Shown: positions 45,448 through 53,575 of the stretch, one piece after another
Numbering within the stretch: the first letter of the stretch is position 1
Layout of the letters: each line of letters begins with the position of its first letter
DNA from: Flectobacillus longus
Lineage (GTDB): Bacteria; Bacteroidota; Bacteroidia; Cytophagales; Spirosomataceae
Assembly: GCF_030056705.1 (NCBI RefSeq)
Contig: NZ_JASHIC010000010.1
Coordinates: forward strand, 62,001-126,000
DNA length: 64,000 nucleotides
Direction: 5' to 3'
Position numbers and translations under genes: made by a program
Notes under the pieces: generated by a model
Databases searched by the model: none
What the model saw: the letters and a program-made list of their open reading frames with translations, nothing else
What the model was told of the DNA's origin: nothing

Positions 45448-46317
45448 ATGATTACCATTCAAAACCAATACCTCAAAGCAACGATTAATCCCAAAGGTGC
45501 TGAGTTAGTGAGCCTTGTACAGTTATCTAGCCATATCGATTTTATGTGGGAGGGAGATGCTGCTTATTGGGGTAAACACTCGCCTGTACTTTTTCCAATT
45601 GTTGGTTCGCTGAAGGATAATACCTATTTCTACGAAGGAAAAGCTTATCAATTGGGACGTCATGGTTTTGCAAGAGATAGCATATTTGAAATAGAAACGC
45701 AGACAGAAGATACGGTAACTTTTTTGCTAGCTTCTGATGAAAATACAAAAACGGTATATCCTTTTGACTTTGAGTTTAGATTAAAATATACTCTTCAAGA
45801 AAACCAATTGGAATTACAATACATTGTGGATAACTCTGGGGATAAGTTACTTTGGTTTTCGGTGGGCGGTCATCCAGCCTTCAAAGTTCCAATAGAAGAA
45901 GGGCTTGCGTATGAAGATTATCGATTAGTTTTTAATAAAACCGAAGACTTTGCTCGTTGGCCTTTATCGCCGGAAGGTTTGATTATGGATACGCCAGAAA
46001 GTACTGTGTTGACTACTCATGAAATTCCACTTACCAAAGAGCTATTTCAGCAAGATGCTTTGGTCTACAAAAACCTACAATCTGACTGTATCACATTAAA
46101 GTCAAATTCGGGGCAACATCAATTAGAGTTTGGGTTTAAAGGGTATCCATTTTTAGGAATTTGGGCAGCTAAAAACGCTAATTTTGTATGTATAGAACCA
46201 TGGTGCGGTATTGCTGACCATGTAAGTCATAACCAAGATATTACTCAAAAAGAAGGTATTATCGCCTTAAGCCCTTCCGAAACTTTTACTCGTTTGTGGA
46301 GTGTAAAACTGATATAG
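45448..46317 (+). CDS. Aldose 1-epimerase-family protein
   Basis: 289 residues of the galactose-mutarotase fold: LGRHGFARDSIFE, the sugar-site GGHPAFKVP and EPWCGIADH are visible, and the protein is close to the LacX/YeaD-type branch in length. It interconverts sugar anomers or binds hexose-6-phosphate-like sugars. It lies 144 bp after the symporter, so the transported compound may be a sugar. No signal peptide, so cytosolic. Confidence 0.85.
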   Translation: MITIQNQYLKATINPKGAELVSLVQLSSHIDFMWEGDAAYWGKHSPVLFPIVGSLKDNTYFYEGKAYQLGRHGFARDSIFEIETQTEDTVTFLLASDENTKTVYPFDFEFRLKYTLQENQLELQYIVDNSGDKLLWFSVGGHPAFKVPIEEGLAYEDYRLVFNKTEDFARWPLSPEGLIMDTPESTVLTTHEIPLTKELFQQDALVYKNLQSDCITLKSNSGQHQLEFGFKGYPFLGIWAAKNANFVCIEPWCGIADHVSHNQDITQKEGIIALSPSETFTRLWSVKLI

Positions 46318-46334
46318 GAAGATTTTATGAAAAT

Positions 46335-46398
46335 AAAAAGGTGCAAGATTTAAGAAATAAATGTATAAAAACATTAACTTAAATCTTGTGCCTTTTTT
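46335..46398 (+). terminator. Terminator after the mutarotase-like gene
   Basis: AAAAAGGTGCAAGATTTAAG (46335-46354) pairs with CTTAAATCTTGTGCCTTTTTT (46378-46398) through two G-U pairs around a 23-nt loop; T6 follows the stem. Confidence 0.7.
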
Positions 46399-46451
46399 CT
46401 TTATTTTCAGGATGTTAGAGAAAAGTCAGTTAACCTTCAACGCTATCTTTT

Positions 46452-47996
46452 ATGAATACCAATATGAAAAAACTACTACTTCTTTTGCTTGTCTTTCAAG
46501 CACTTCTTATTAGTTGTAAAAGCGGACAAACGCCTAATTCTTCTTCTAATTCAACCGTAAATGTTACGTTTTTGCATCTCAATGATGTGTATGAAATCGC
46601 ACCGCTTGAAGGAGGTAAAGTAGGAGGAATGGCTCGTGTAGCTACAGTTCGAAAGGAGTTATTAGCTCAAAATCCCAATACGATTACTTTGTTAGCTGGA
46701 GACTTCCTAAATCCTTCTTTAATAGGAACTTTTAAGCATGAAGGGAAAAGTATTAAAGGCAAACAAATGGTGGAGGTAATGGATGCCATTGGGATGGATT
46801 GGGTAGGATTGGGAAATCATGAGTTTGATGTAGACGAAGCCGAATTAGTAGAACGAATCAACCTTTCTAAATTTAATTGGTTGGCTTCAAATGCTTTTCA
46901 TAATACCCCAAAGGGCGTAGAGCCTTTTACCAAAAATGGCGCTCCATTTCCTAAGACTACAATTTTGACTTTCAAAAATGCTTCAGGAACCTCTGTAAAA
47001 GTAGGTATGTTCTCGGTGGTATTGCCAGCCAATAAGAAGAACTTTGTAGTATATGACGACTTTTTTGAATCAGCTAAAAAAGCGTATCAAGAACTCAAAC
47101 CTCAATGTGATTTTGTAGTGGCTATCACTCACCTCAACAAGGTAGACGATGCAAAACTAGCTGAAATATTACCAGAGGTAAAACTTTTGATAGGTGGACA
47201 CGATCACGACAATATGATTCAGAAAGTAGGAGATGTTGTTATCGCAAAAGCGGATGCCAATGCAAAAACAGTTTATGTGCATCATTTTTCTTTTGATACC
47301 AAAACAAAAAAACTAAGCCTTACAAGCGAACTACGCAAAATAGACGATACCATTGTAGAAGATGCCTCTGTGGCAACTATTGTACAAAAATGGGAGCAAA
47401 TTTTGGATGCAGCTATCAAGAAAATGGGGCTTGATAAAAATGATGTGGTAACTACTTTGGACACACCTCTCGATGGACGTGAAAGCAGTATTCGCAATTT
47501 TCAAACTAACCTTGGTACTGCTATTGCCAAAGCAATGTCAAAAGCATCAAGCAAACCCAACGACTGTGCGATATTTAATGGTGGTTCGGTGCGTATCGAT
47601 GACCAAGTGGGCGGTAAGGTGACGCAGTTGGATATCATGCGTGTATTGCCTTTTGGTGGAAAAATCGTGGAGGCCGAAATGAAAGGTAGGTTGCTGGAAC
47701 AGGTATTGAATACTGGACTGAAAAACAAAGGTAATGGTGGGTATTTGCAGTGGGATAAAATTACCTACGATGATACAAAAAACGAATGGACGATTAATGG
47801 GAAGTTGTTAGATGTCAATCGAACCTATTATGTGGTTTTACCTAAATTTTTGATAGAAGGGAAAGAAACAAATCTAGGTTTTTTAACAGATAAAAATCCT
47901 GATGTATTGAAGGTAATCGAACCCGATGCGAATGATACTAATGACGTACGCTCAGATGTGAGAAAGGTATTGATTGCGTATTTGAAGACAAAATGA
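46452..47996 (+). CDS. 5'-nucleotidase-family metallophosphoesterase lipoprotein
   Basis: 514 residues. A lipobox-like ALLISCKSGQ follows the signal, so it is probably a lipoprotein. The metallophosphoesterase domain has FLHLNDVYEIAP, LAGDFLNPS, GLGNHEFDVDE, THLNKV and GGHDHD, holding two metal ions. The C-terminal 5'-nucleotidase domain has RNFQTNLGTAIAKAM and NGGSVRIDD. It probably removes phosphate from extracytosolic nucleotides. A second ATG at 46464 could also be used. It precedes the 4 x 98-nt repeat array. Confidence 0.9.
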   Translation: MNTNMKKLLLLLLVFQALLISCKSGQTPNSSSNSTVNVTFLHLNDVYEIAPLEGGKVGGMARVATVRKELLAQNPNTITLLAGDFLNPSLIGTFKHEGKSIKGKQMVEVMDAIGMDWVGLGNHEFDVDEAELVERINLSKFNWLASNAFHNTPKGVEPFTKNGAPFPKTTILTFKNASGTSVKVGMFSVVLPANKKNFVVYDDFFESAKKAYQELKPQCDFVVAITHLNKVDDAKLAEILPEVKLLIGGHDHDNMIQKVGDVVIAKADANAKTVYVHHFSFDTKTKKLSLTSELRKIDDTIVEDASVATIVQKWEQILDAAIKKMGLDKNDVVTTLDTPLDGRESSIRNFQTNLGTAIAKAMSKASSKPNDCAIFNGGSVRIDDQVGGKVTQLDIMRVLPFGGKIVEAEMKGRLLEQVLNTGLKNKGNGGYLQWDKITYDDTKNEWTINGKLLDVNRTYYVVLPKFLIEGKETNLGFLTDKNPDVLKVIEPDANDTNDVRSDVRKVLIAYLKTK

Positions 47997-48020
47997 TTTT
48001 GTTGATTTGAAAACGTGAGA

Positions 48021-48474
48021 ATTTGAAAATTTGGGGATTTGAAAATGCCTTTTTTAATCTTGCATCCTAGGTCAGTGTCTCACAGACCCAAAGTCTTCCG
48101 CTGTGCTGCCGCTAGTTGTCGAGTGAGACACTCGCCACGGATAGTGCATTTTCAAATCTGCATCCTAGGTCAGTGTCTCACAGACCCAAAGTCTTCCGCT
48201 GTGCTGCCGCCAGTTGTCGAGTGTGACACTCGCCACGGATAGCGAAGTCTCATCCTGCATCCTAGGTCAGTGTCTCACAGACCCAAAGTCTTCCGCTGTG
48301 CTGCCGCCAGTTGTCGAGTGAGACACTCGCCACGGATAGTGCATTTTCAAATCTGCATCCTAGGTCAGTGTCTCACAGACCCAAAGTCTTCTGCTGTGCT
48401 GCCGCTAGTTGTCGAGTGAGACACTCGCCACGGATAGTGCATTTTCAAATCTTCAAATCCCCAAATTTTCAAAT
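48021..48474. repeat. 23-bp inverted repeat framing the tandem array
   Basis: ATTTGAAAATTTGGGGATTT plus GAA at 48021-48043 has its exact complement at 48452-48474, so the array at 48061-48451 is enclosed. The same word family appears at 50084-50161 and about 23563-23582. Confidence 0.85.
48061..48451. repeat. Tandem array of four ~98-nt GC-richer units
   Basis: Units begin at 48061, 48159, 48256 and 48354. Each starts TGCATCCTAGGTCAGTGTC and ends CACGGATAG, with a linker TGCATTTTCAAATC (changed in the second unit). Within each unit AGTGTCTCAC pairs with GTGAGACACT about 40 nt later (weakened in unit 2), and CGAGTG-AGA-CACTCG makes a small hairpin. The units are nearly identical and clearly richer in G+C than the surroundings. 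Coding is unlikely. Confidence 0.9.
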
Positions 48475-48484
48475 TAATAAGAAC

Positions 48485-49342
48485 CTATTTCTTCTTTTTG
48501 ATAGGATTCATTACTGGAAGTTTTGCAGTCCATTCTGCCACGCCTTTTTCGATAGCATCTTTGAAGAAACCGAAGTTTGCGTCGCTTTTACCTAACTCAA
48601 GGGCTTTTTGTGCCAATGGAACAGCCTCTACGAAATTGTTCATTTTAGCTAAAATTTGCGCTTTTGTCCATACATTTCTGAACGTTTCTACAGCACCAAC
48701 CGACGAGTTAGCCAATTTTAATGCTTGCTCCAACTTACCTTTTCCTAACAAAAAGCCAGCCGCATTATTCATCGTATTGGCATTGTCAGTAGCAGCTTTT
48801 GCAATAGCGGCTTCAATCATTTTGGTAGTTTCAACGCCAATTTTAGCAGAAACTTTTTTGTCAGCCCAAGAAAAATTTAAGTTGGCAGTACTATCTGTAA
48901 TATCAGATAAATCAAAACTAAAAGACTCAACTTTAGCATTACCACTTGCCGAAGCTTTTACACGAAGAGCATCTTTTTCTTGGCTATAAGATTGCTCAGA
49001 AGCAGTAATATCTTTGTTGAAAATCAACGTCCATTCGCTTGGCGAAGGAATTGAGAATATAGAATATGTGCCAGCTGCTAATTTTTGACCATTGACTGTT
49101 ACATCATTTGACAAAGTGATTTGTGTAGCAGCGTTTGCACCTGTACGCCATACTTTATCGTAAGGAACCAAAGCTCCAAAGATTTCACGACCACGTACAT
49201 TCGGACGAGAATATTTGATAGCAATATCAGTTGTCCCAACAGTTTGAGAAACCGATGCTGCCGAACTAGGTTGTGGCAAACGCAATTGAGCCGAGGCTGC
49301 AAATGAGCCTGATACGAGTAAAGCTAAGAGGATTTTTTTCAT
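48485..49342 (-). CDS. DUF2911 exported protein
   Basis: 285 residues with a signal peptide (MKKILLALLVSGSFAASAQ). The DUF2911 signature is clear: YSRPNVRGREIFGALVPYDK, RTGANAATQITLSNDV and LAAGTYSIFSIPSPSEWTLI. A TPR-like helical part (residues ~175-270) follows. The family is common in Bacteroidota and its function is unknown. It reads toward the repeat array. Confidence 0.9.
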   Translation of the reverse strand: MKKILLALLVSGSFAASAQLRLPQPSSAASVSQTVGTTDIAIKYSRPNVRGREIFGALVPYDKVWRTGANAATQITLSNDVTVNGQKLAAGTYSIFSIPSPSEWTLIFNKDITASEQSYSQEKDALRVKASASGNAKVESFSFDLSDITDSTANLNFSWADKKVSAKIGVETTKMIEAAIAKAATDNANTMNNAAGFLLGKGKLEQALKLANSSVGAVETFRNVWTKAQILAKMNNFVEAVPLAQKALELGKSDANFGFFKDAIEKGVAEWTAKLPVMNPIKKKK

Positions 49343-49540
49343 GAGATTGGTAAAAATGATGATTAGAATGAATTGAATACAAAGCTAAAAGTCTTTCGTG
49401 GAGATAGACTATTTTTTCGCTCAAATGCTCAGAAAGCTAGCTATGTAAGGTTGATTAAGATTTTAATTCGAGACACAATATCCTTGCTATCCCAACAGAA
49501 TATCCTCAACTTTGTAGGCTCAATTAAAAATCCTTATTCC

Positions 49541-50080
49541 ATGCACAGAAAGCAACTTCTTCAACTGCTAGAGCAATACACGCCTGCCGATGCTACAGAA
49601 CAACTACACTATGAGGCCATTCGGGAGTTTGTCAACCAACAACCAGACTGCTTTGAACGTACTCTACTCATAGGTCACGTAACAGGTTCGGCTTGGATTG
49701 TCGATGCCGAACGTAAACATACATTGTTGACACATCATCATAAACTGAATCAGTGGTTTCAGACTGGTGGACATTGCGATGGTGACCCAGATGTATTGGC
49801 AGTAGCCTTACGCGAAGCGGAGGAAGAAACTGGTTTGACATCTGTAAAGGCTATATCCCCTCAGATTTTTGATATTGATGTACATATTATTCCTGCCCGT
49901 AAAACCGAGCCTGAGCACTATCACTATGATGTTCGTTTTTTGATAGAAGCTGACAAAAACGAACCTTTGGTTGTGAGTTCGGAATCAAAAGATTTGGCTT
50001 GGGTAGCTATTGCTGAAGTAGCCAATCTCAACAATAGCGAATCAATTATGAGAATGGCTAGAAAGAGTTTAGTAATTTGA
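49541..50080 (+). CDS. NUDIX hydrolase
   Basis: 179 residues from ATG 49541; the frame continues upstream to 49373 but those residues do not look like protein of this family. The Nudix box reads GHCDGDPDVLAVALREAEEETGL split over about residues 82-104: it keeps REAEEETGL but has Pro at the first Glu position. Hydrolyses nucleoside diphosphates linked to other groups; substrate unknown. The stop codon TGA lies inside the first copy of a dispersed AATTTGAAAAT word. Confidence 0.82.
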   Translation: MHRKQLLQLLEQYTPADATEQLHYEAIREFVNQQPDCFERTLLIGHVTGSAWIVDAERKHTLLTHHHKLNQWFQTGGHCDGDPDVLAVALREAEEETGLTSVKAISPQIFDIDVHIIPARKTEPEHYHYDVRFLIEADKNEPLVVSSESKDLAWVAIAEVANLNNSESIMRMARKSLVI

Positions 50081-50083
50081 AAA

Positions 50084-50161
50084 TGAGATAATTTGATGAT
50101 TTGAAAATTTCAGTTTTAAATGAACATCATTTTCAAATCATCAAATCCCCAAATTTTCAAA
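50084..50161. repeat. TTTGAAAAT-word hairpin between NUDIX and aminotransferase genes
   Basis: TTTGATGATTTGAAAAT (50092-50108) has an exact complement at 50129-50145; outer AATTTGAAAAT words extend the structure to both flanking stop codons. It lies between convergent genes and may serve as a terminator. Confidence 0.7.
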
Positions 50162-51325
50162 TTATAATATCAGTCCTTCTATCAAGGCATCTATATCATT
50201 CATATCGTTGTACACGTGCGGTGCGATACGAATAGCCTGTCCTCTGAAAGAAACCTGAACGTTACGAGCTTTGAGCGATGCTTGTATTCGAGCAATATCA
50301 GCTTGTGGAGGAATACGTAAACCAACCAAGTGTTTGCTACGATATGGTAGATCATCTACCCAAAAACCTTTTTCTTGTAATAATTTTAAAGGTTCTTCCA
50401 GTAATTGATGGCAATAAGACTCAATATTTTCAACCCCCCAATCAAGAATTTGCATCAATGAAGCACAAAACATGGGATTCAATATGAAGTTGCTTCTTTC
50501 GCCCACATGATAGCGATCTGCAAAGGGACGATATTCAGTCTGATAGTTGACCAAGTTTTTAAACTCTTCTGAGCCTACTCTATTAATCCAGTTACGTTCT
50601 AAAGGGCGACCTTCGTCAAAAGCAGGACCAAAATACGCTGCACCTGCCGAATAGGGTCCTAGTAGCCATTTATAACCTACGTTAATAATGGCGTCTGGTT
50701 GTATTTTTTGTATATCAAAAGGCATAGCGCCAATCGACTGTGTACCATCCAACACCAACCAAGCTCCGACTTCACGACAACGCGCCCCTAATGTTATAAG
50801 GTCAAATCGTGTACCATCAGCCCAATGTGTTGGCGACACTACTACCATACATGTATTTTGATTGACAGCGTCTAATAAACGCTCATTCCAGATTTTACCA
50901 CGATTTTCTAGGGTGTCTGGAGGTAAAATATAACGAATAGCTAAGCCTTTGTCTTCAGCAATTTCTTCCCAAGCATATACATCCGAGGGGAATTCTTCAT
51001 GCACCATCAGGATTTCCTGTCCCGATGCCAAACCTGCTTTGAAGGCTAAGTTTTTGGCAACGATTGCCATGCCATAAGAAGTGGATGGAATGAGAGCAAT
51101 GCGTTTGGGTTCAGGACAATTAATCAGCTTTGAATATGCTTCTTGTACTGGAGCAGTAGTTTCAAAAAAGCTTTCTTGGGTAATACGTTGTGGTTGCGAT
51201 TTGCGTAAAATTCCTTGGATACCAGCCTCTTCTACCGACTTCAGGTTGGGCGACATGGTAGCACAATTGATATAATGAATTCCGTCTTCGAGACTAAAAA
51301 GATGTTTTTGACAGGTTAACGACAT
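50162..51325 (-). CDS. Class V aminotransferase-family PLP enzyme
   Basis: 387 residues of the class V (NifS/isopenicillin-epimerase-like) fold: LDGTQSIGAMPFD with the cofactor Asp, NVGYKWLLGPYSAGAAYF with the PLP Lys, and PSTSYGMAIVAKNLA. Cys desulfurase is unlikely, since no active-site Cys loop is seen near residue 330. A selenocysteine-lyase/kynureninase-like reaction is possible. No operon partner. Confidence 0.82.
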   Translation of the reverse strand: MSLTCQKHLFSLEDGIHYINCATMSPNLKSVEEAGIQGILRKSQPQRITQESFFETTAPVQEAYSKLINCPEPKRIALIPSTSYGMAIVAKNLAFKAGLASGQEILMVHEEFPSDVYAWEEIAEDKGLAIRYILPPDTLENRGKIWNERLLDAVNQNTCMVVVSPTHWADGTRFDLITLGARCREVGAWLVLDGTQSIGAMPFDIQKIQPDAIINVGYKWLLGPYSAGAAYFGPAFDEGRPLERNWINRVGSEEFKNLVNYQTEYRPFADRYHVGERSNFILNPMFCASLMQILDWGVENIESYCHQLLEEPLKLLQEKGFWVDDLPYRSKHLVGLRIPPQADIARIQASLKARNVQVSFRGQAIRIAPHVYNDMNDIDALIEGLIL

Positions 51326-52012
51326 TTAGTTTGAATTTAGAAGTGAACGTCTTTCAAAGATAGAGTTTTTTAGGGAATAGTTGTGTTGAGTGAACAGGGG
51401 CAAAGGCGCAGAGGCACAGAGTGGATAGGGATTAGGGGTTAGGCAAGGAGGGAATAGTTTTTTTATTGAGTGAACAGTAGCAAAGGCACAAAGGCACAAA
51501 GTGGGTTTAAGGGATAGGGGATGGGTAAGATAGTAAATTCCTAGTTCAGGACTTAGCCTTGGACTTACTTTTTAAACAGTTTTAAAACGGAATCAATAAA
51601 TGGTTAAATGTAATATTCTTTAAACTCTCTCATTACGGGTGAATTTATTCACCCACTAAGGGGAATCATTGATTTAGAACTAGCTAGATGTCAACTTTAG
51701 AGAGACTATATCCCTAAATCCACTTTGTACCTTAGTGCCTTTGTCCCCGTTCCCTCAATAAAAACTATTACCTCCTTGCCTACCCCCTGATCCCTAAATC
51801 CACTTTGCACCTTTGTGCCTTTGCTACTGTTCACTCAATTAAAAAACTATTCCCTCCTTGCCTAAACCCTATCCCCTAACTCCACCTCTGTGCCTTTGCC
51901 CCTGTTCACTAAACAATGATAAATATTTCCCGTCAAAGAAACATTTATTATTACAAATCGTTATATTTAAAAAGTTTAATAAATTCTTGGATAGTTTAAA
52001 TATGTTAATCAA
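51326..52012. repeat. 687-nt spacer filled by an inverted repeat of ~75-nt units
   Basis: The left half (51389-51529) holds two units and the right half (51711-51909) about two and a half, in opposite orientation. Units combine the words GAGTGAACAG, CAAAGGCACAAAGGCACAAAG, a GGGATAGGGG-like stretch and GGCAAGGAGGGAATAG. The centre has a small palindrome GGGTGAATTTATTCACCC (51637-51654). Outer arms match at roughly 85-90% by eye over ~135 nt. No gene, transposase or target-site duplication was seen. Confidence 0.75.
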
Positions 52013-52309
52013 ATGGAGCTACCTATTTTTAATTATAACTATACAAACGAGGGCAAAGGACAAAAGAAGGACTTGGAGGTGGTAAAGGACGAAAGATGGT
52101 TAGGAAACTCCTTAGTAGGATATATGGTCGATGAACAAAATGGTGAATGGCTTGTGTCCTTAGTTTTTATTTCAAATGATAATCCTTTAAAATTTGCTAT
52201 TCGACGATTGGAGCGACACCATTCTGTCGAAAAGGCAAATCAATATTCGATACTTTCTCAAAAAACAGCTAGAATGCTGCAACCTTGCTATCAAAGTTTT
52301 AGCAACTAG
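52013..52309 (+). CDS. 98-residue hypothetical protein
   Basis: Starts MELPIFNYNYTNEGK; the middle (WLGNSLVGYMVDEQNGEWLV) and RRLERHHSVEKANQY look like folded protein, without a signal or membrane helix. It follows the large inverted repeat and ends before a second, smaller one. No family recognised. The protein-like composition and separation from neighbours favour a real gene. Confidence 0.55.
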   Translation: MELPIFNYNYTNEGKGQKKDLEVVKDERWLGNSLVGYMVDEQNGEWLVSLVFISNDNPLKFAIRRLERHHSVEKANQYSILSQKTARMLQPCYQSFSN

Positions 52310-52312
52310 GCA

Positions 52313-52440
52313 GTGAATTGTGAATGATGAGTTGTGAGTTGTGAATAATGTTTTTTTATCGCTAAATTTCGAGTGAAAAACACCATTTATCAATAATTTA
52401 CACTTACAATTCATCATTCACAATTCATCACTCACAACTC
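52313..52440. repeat. GTGAATTGTGAATGATGA inverted repeat
   Basis: Words GTGAATTGTGAATGATGAG (from 52313) and GTTGTGAGTTGTGAAT (to 52346) recur in complement at 52409-52440. The right arm overlaps the stop of the ATP-grasp gene. It separates two convergent genes. Confidence 0.65.
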
Positions 52441-53386
52441 AAATAAAATCCGAAGCTACCAGACCTCGCTCTCTTACTTGTTCTTCTTTTTCGAGACGTA
52501 GTAAAATCCTTCTGAAAATTTCTTGTAAACTAATGCCTTGATGTTGGGCAATAAATGGCAAAAAGCTGTTAGAATCCAAATTTGGCATGGTATTAATATC
52601 CAAAATATAAATTTTTCCGTCCGACACACGTACATCTGTGCGTGACATTCCTCTTAATCCTAAGGCATGATGTACACGCAAAACCATTTCCTGCATGGCT
52701 TGACAAGTCTCCGCATCTAAGTCATGATATAGCACTTTTTCGGTACGACCGTATTGTTGTCCTGCAATGTAAATTTCTCGCTCATCGTCAGGGCGAATTT
52801 CAAGTGGATTCAAACAAATATAATCGCTTGCTTCTTCGTTAGGAATTACACCAACAGTAAACTCTCGACCCGAAAGATACGGTTGGATAATCATTTCATC
52901 TTTTTCCAATAATTGCTGATAAGGAATATTTTCTTTATCAAATACCAACATATTTTGGTGGAGGCTTCCAAAGCGAGGCTTGGCAATAAAACGAGTAAAG
53001 TCGGAAGTACTAACTTCACTCAAAGGAATAATAGCAGGCGTAGCAACACCCACTTTGGCACATACCTCTGGTAAGTGTAATTTATCTTTGGCCAATAACT
53101 GCGACTGATAATTGCTAGCGGTATGTTTTATTCCATTATCTTCGAGCCAGCGAACGATGTCGTGCTGTCCTTCGTCACCAAAACCATAACATACGTTGAA
53201 TACAATGTCAAATTGTTTGAGAAAATTGGCAAATTCGGAGGTGAATCCTACAAAATGAGTAACATAGGGGTAATATTCTTCGGGTGTGGAGGCTAAAAAA
53301 TTAGCTACAGTACGAGCAAAGATATTTTCCTTCCATGGGGTAAAGCTAGAATCCGAATAAAGGTAGATAAGCCTTTTGGTTGTCAT
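52439..53386 (-). CDS. ATP-grasp ligase, D-alanine-D-alanine-ligase-like
   Basis: 315 residues from ATG 53386 (MTTKRLIYLY); 14 upstream residues to 53428 are unlikely. The ATP-grasp fold is shown by SLHQNMLVFDKE, MIIQPYLSGREFTVGVIP and the metal-site DVRVSDGKIYILDINTMPNL near the C-terminus. Ddl enzymes are close relatives, but the N-terminal part (YLYSDSSFTPWKENIFART) differs from Ddl and no mur genes are nearby, so it probably joins other substrates. Confidence 0.82.
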   Translation of the reverse strand: MTTKRLIYLYSDSSFTPWKENIFARTVANFLASTPEEYYPYVTHFVGFTSEFANFLKQFDIVFNVCYGFGDEGQHDIVRWLEDNGIKHTASNYQSQLLAKDKLHLPEVCAKVGVATPAIIPLSEVSTSDFTRFIAKPRFGSLHQNMLVFDKENIPYQQLLEKDEMIIQPYLSGREFTVGVIPNEEASDYICLNPLEIRPDDEREIYIAGQQYGRTEKVLYHDLDAETCQAMQEMVLRVHHALGLRGMSRTDVRVSDGKIYILDINTMPNLDSNSFLPFIAQHQGISLQEIFRRILLRLEKEEQVRERGLVASDFI

Positions 53387-53575
53387 GGGTAAAAAGGGTT
53401 TTAATTTCGACCCAAAATACTTGAACAAAATTGAGAAAAGGTTATCGGCATGTTATCTAATTATTATTCTTTTTTCCGTTGTTTATCAGTAAGTTACATA
53501 TATTTTTCTTTAATGCTAAATTAATAATTTCATAACCTGAAAGATTACTTTGGCATGCATCTTTGCCCATTAATT

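Noticed and set aside
48061-48451. Possible CRISPR array
   Set aside because: Units are ~98 nt with near-identical linkers; there are no unique spacers and no cas genes.
48039-48595. Two open reading frames across the tandem repeat
   Set aside because: They are translations of the repeats themselves, change with unit linkers and overlap the DUF2911 gene antisense.
51389-51909. Insertion sequence
   Set aside because: No transposase and no target-site duplication; the structure is built of several repeat units instead of one element with short ends.
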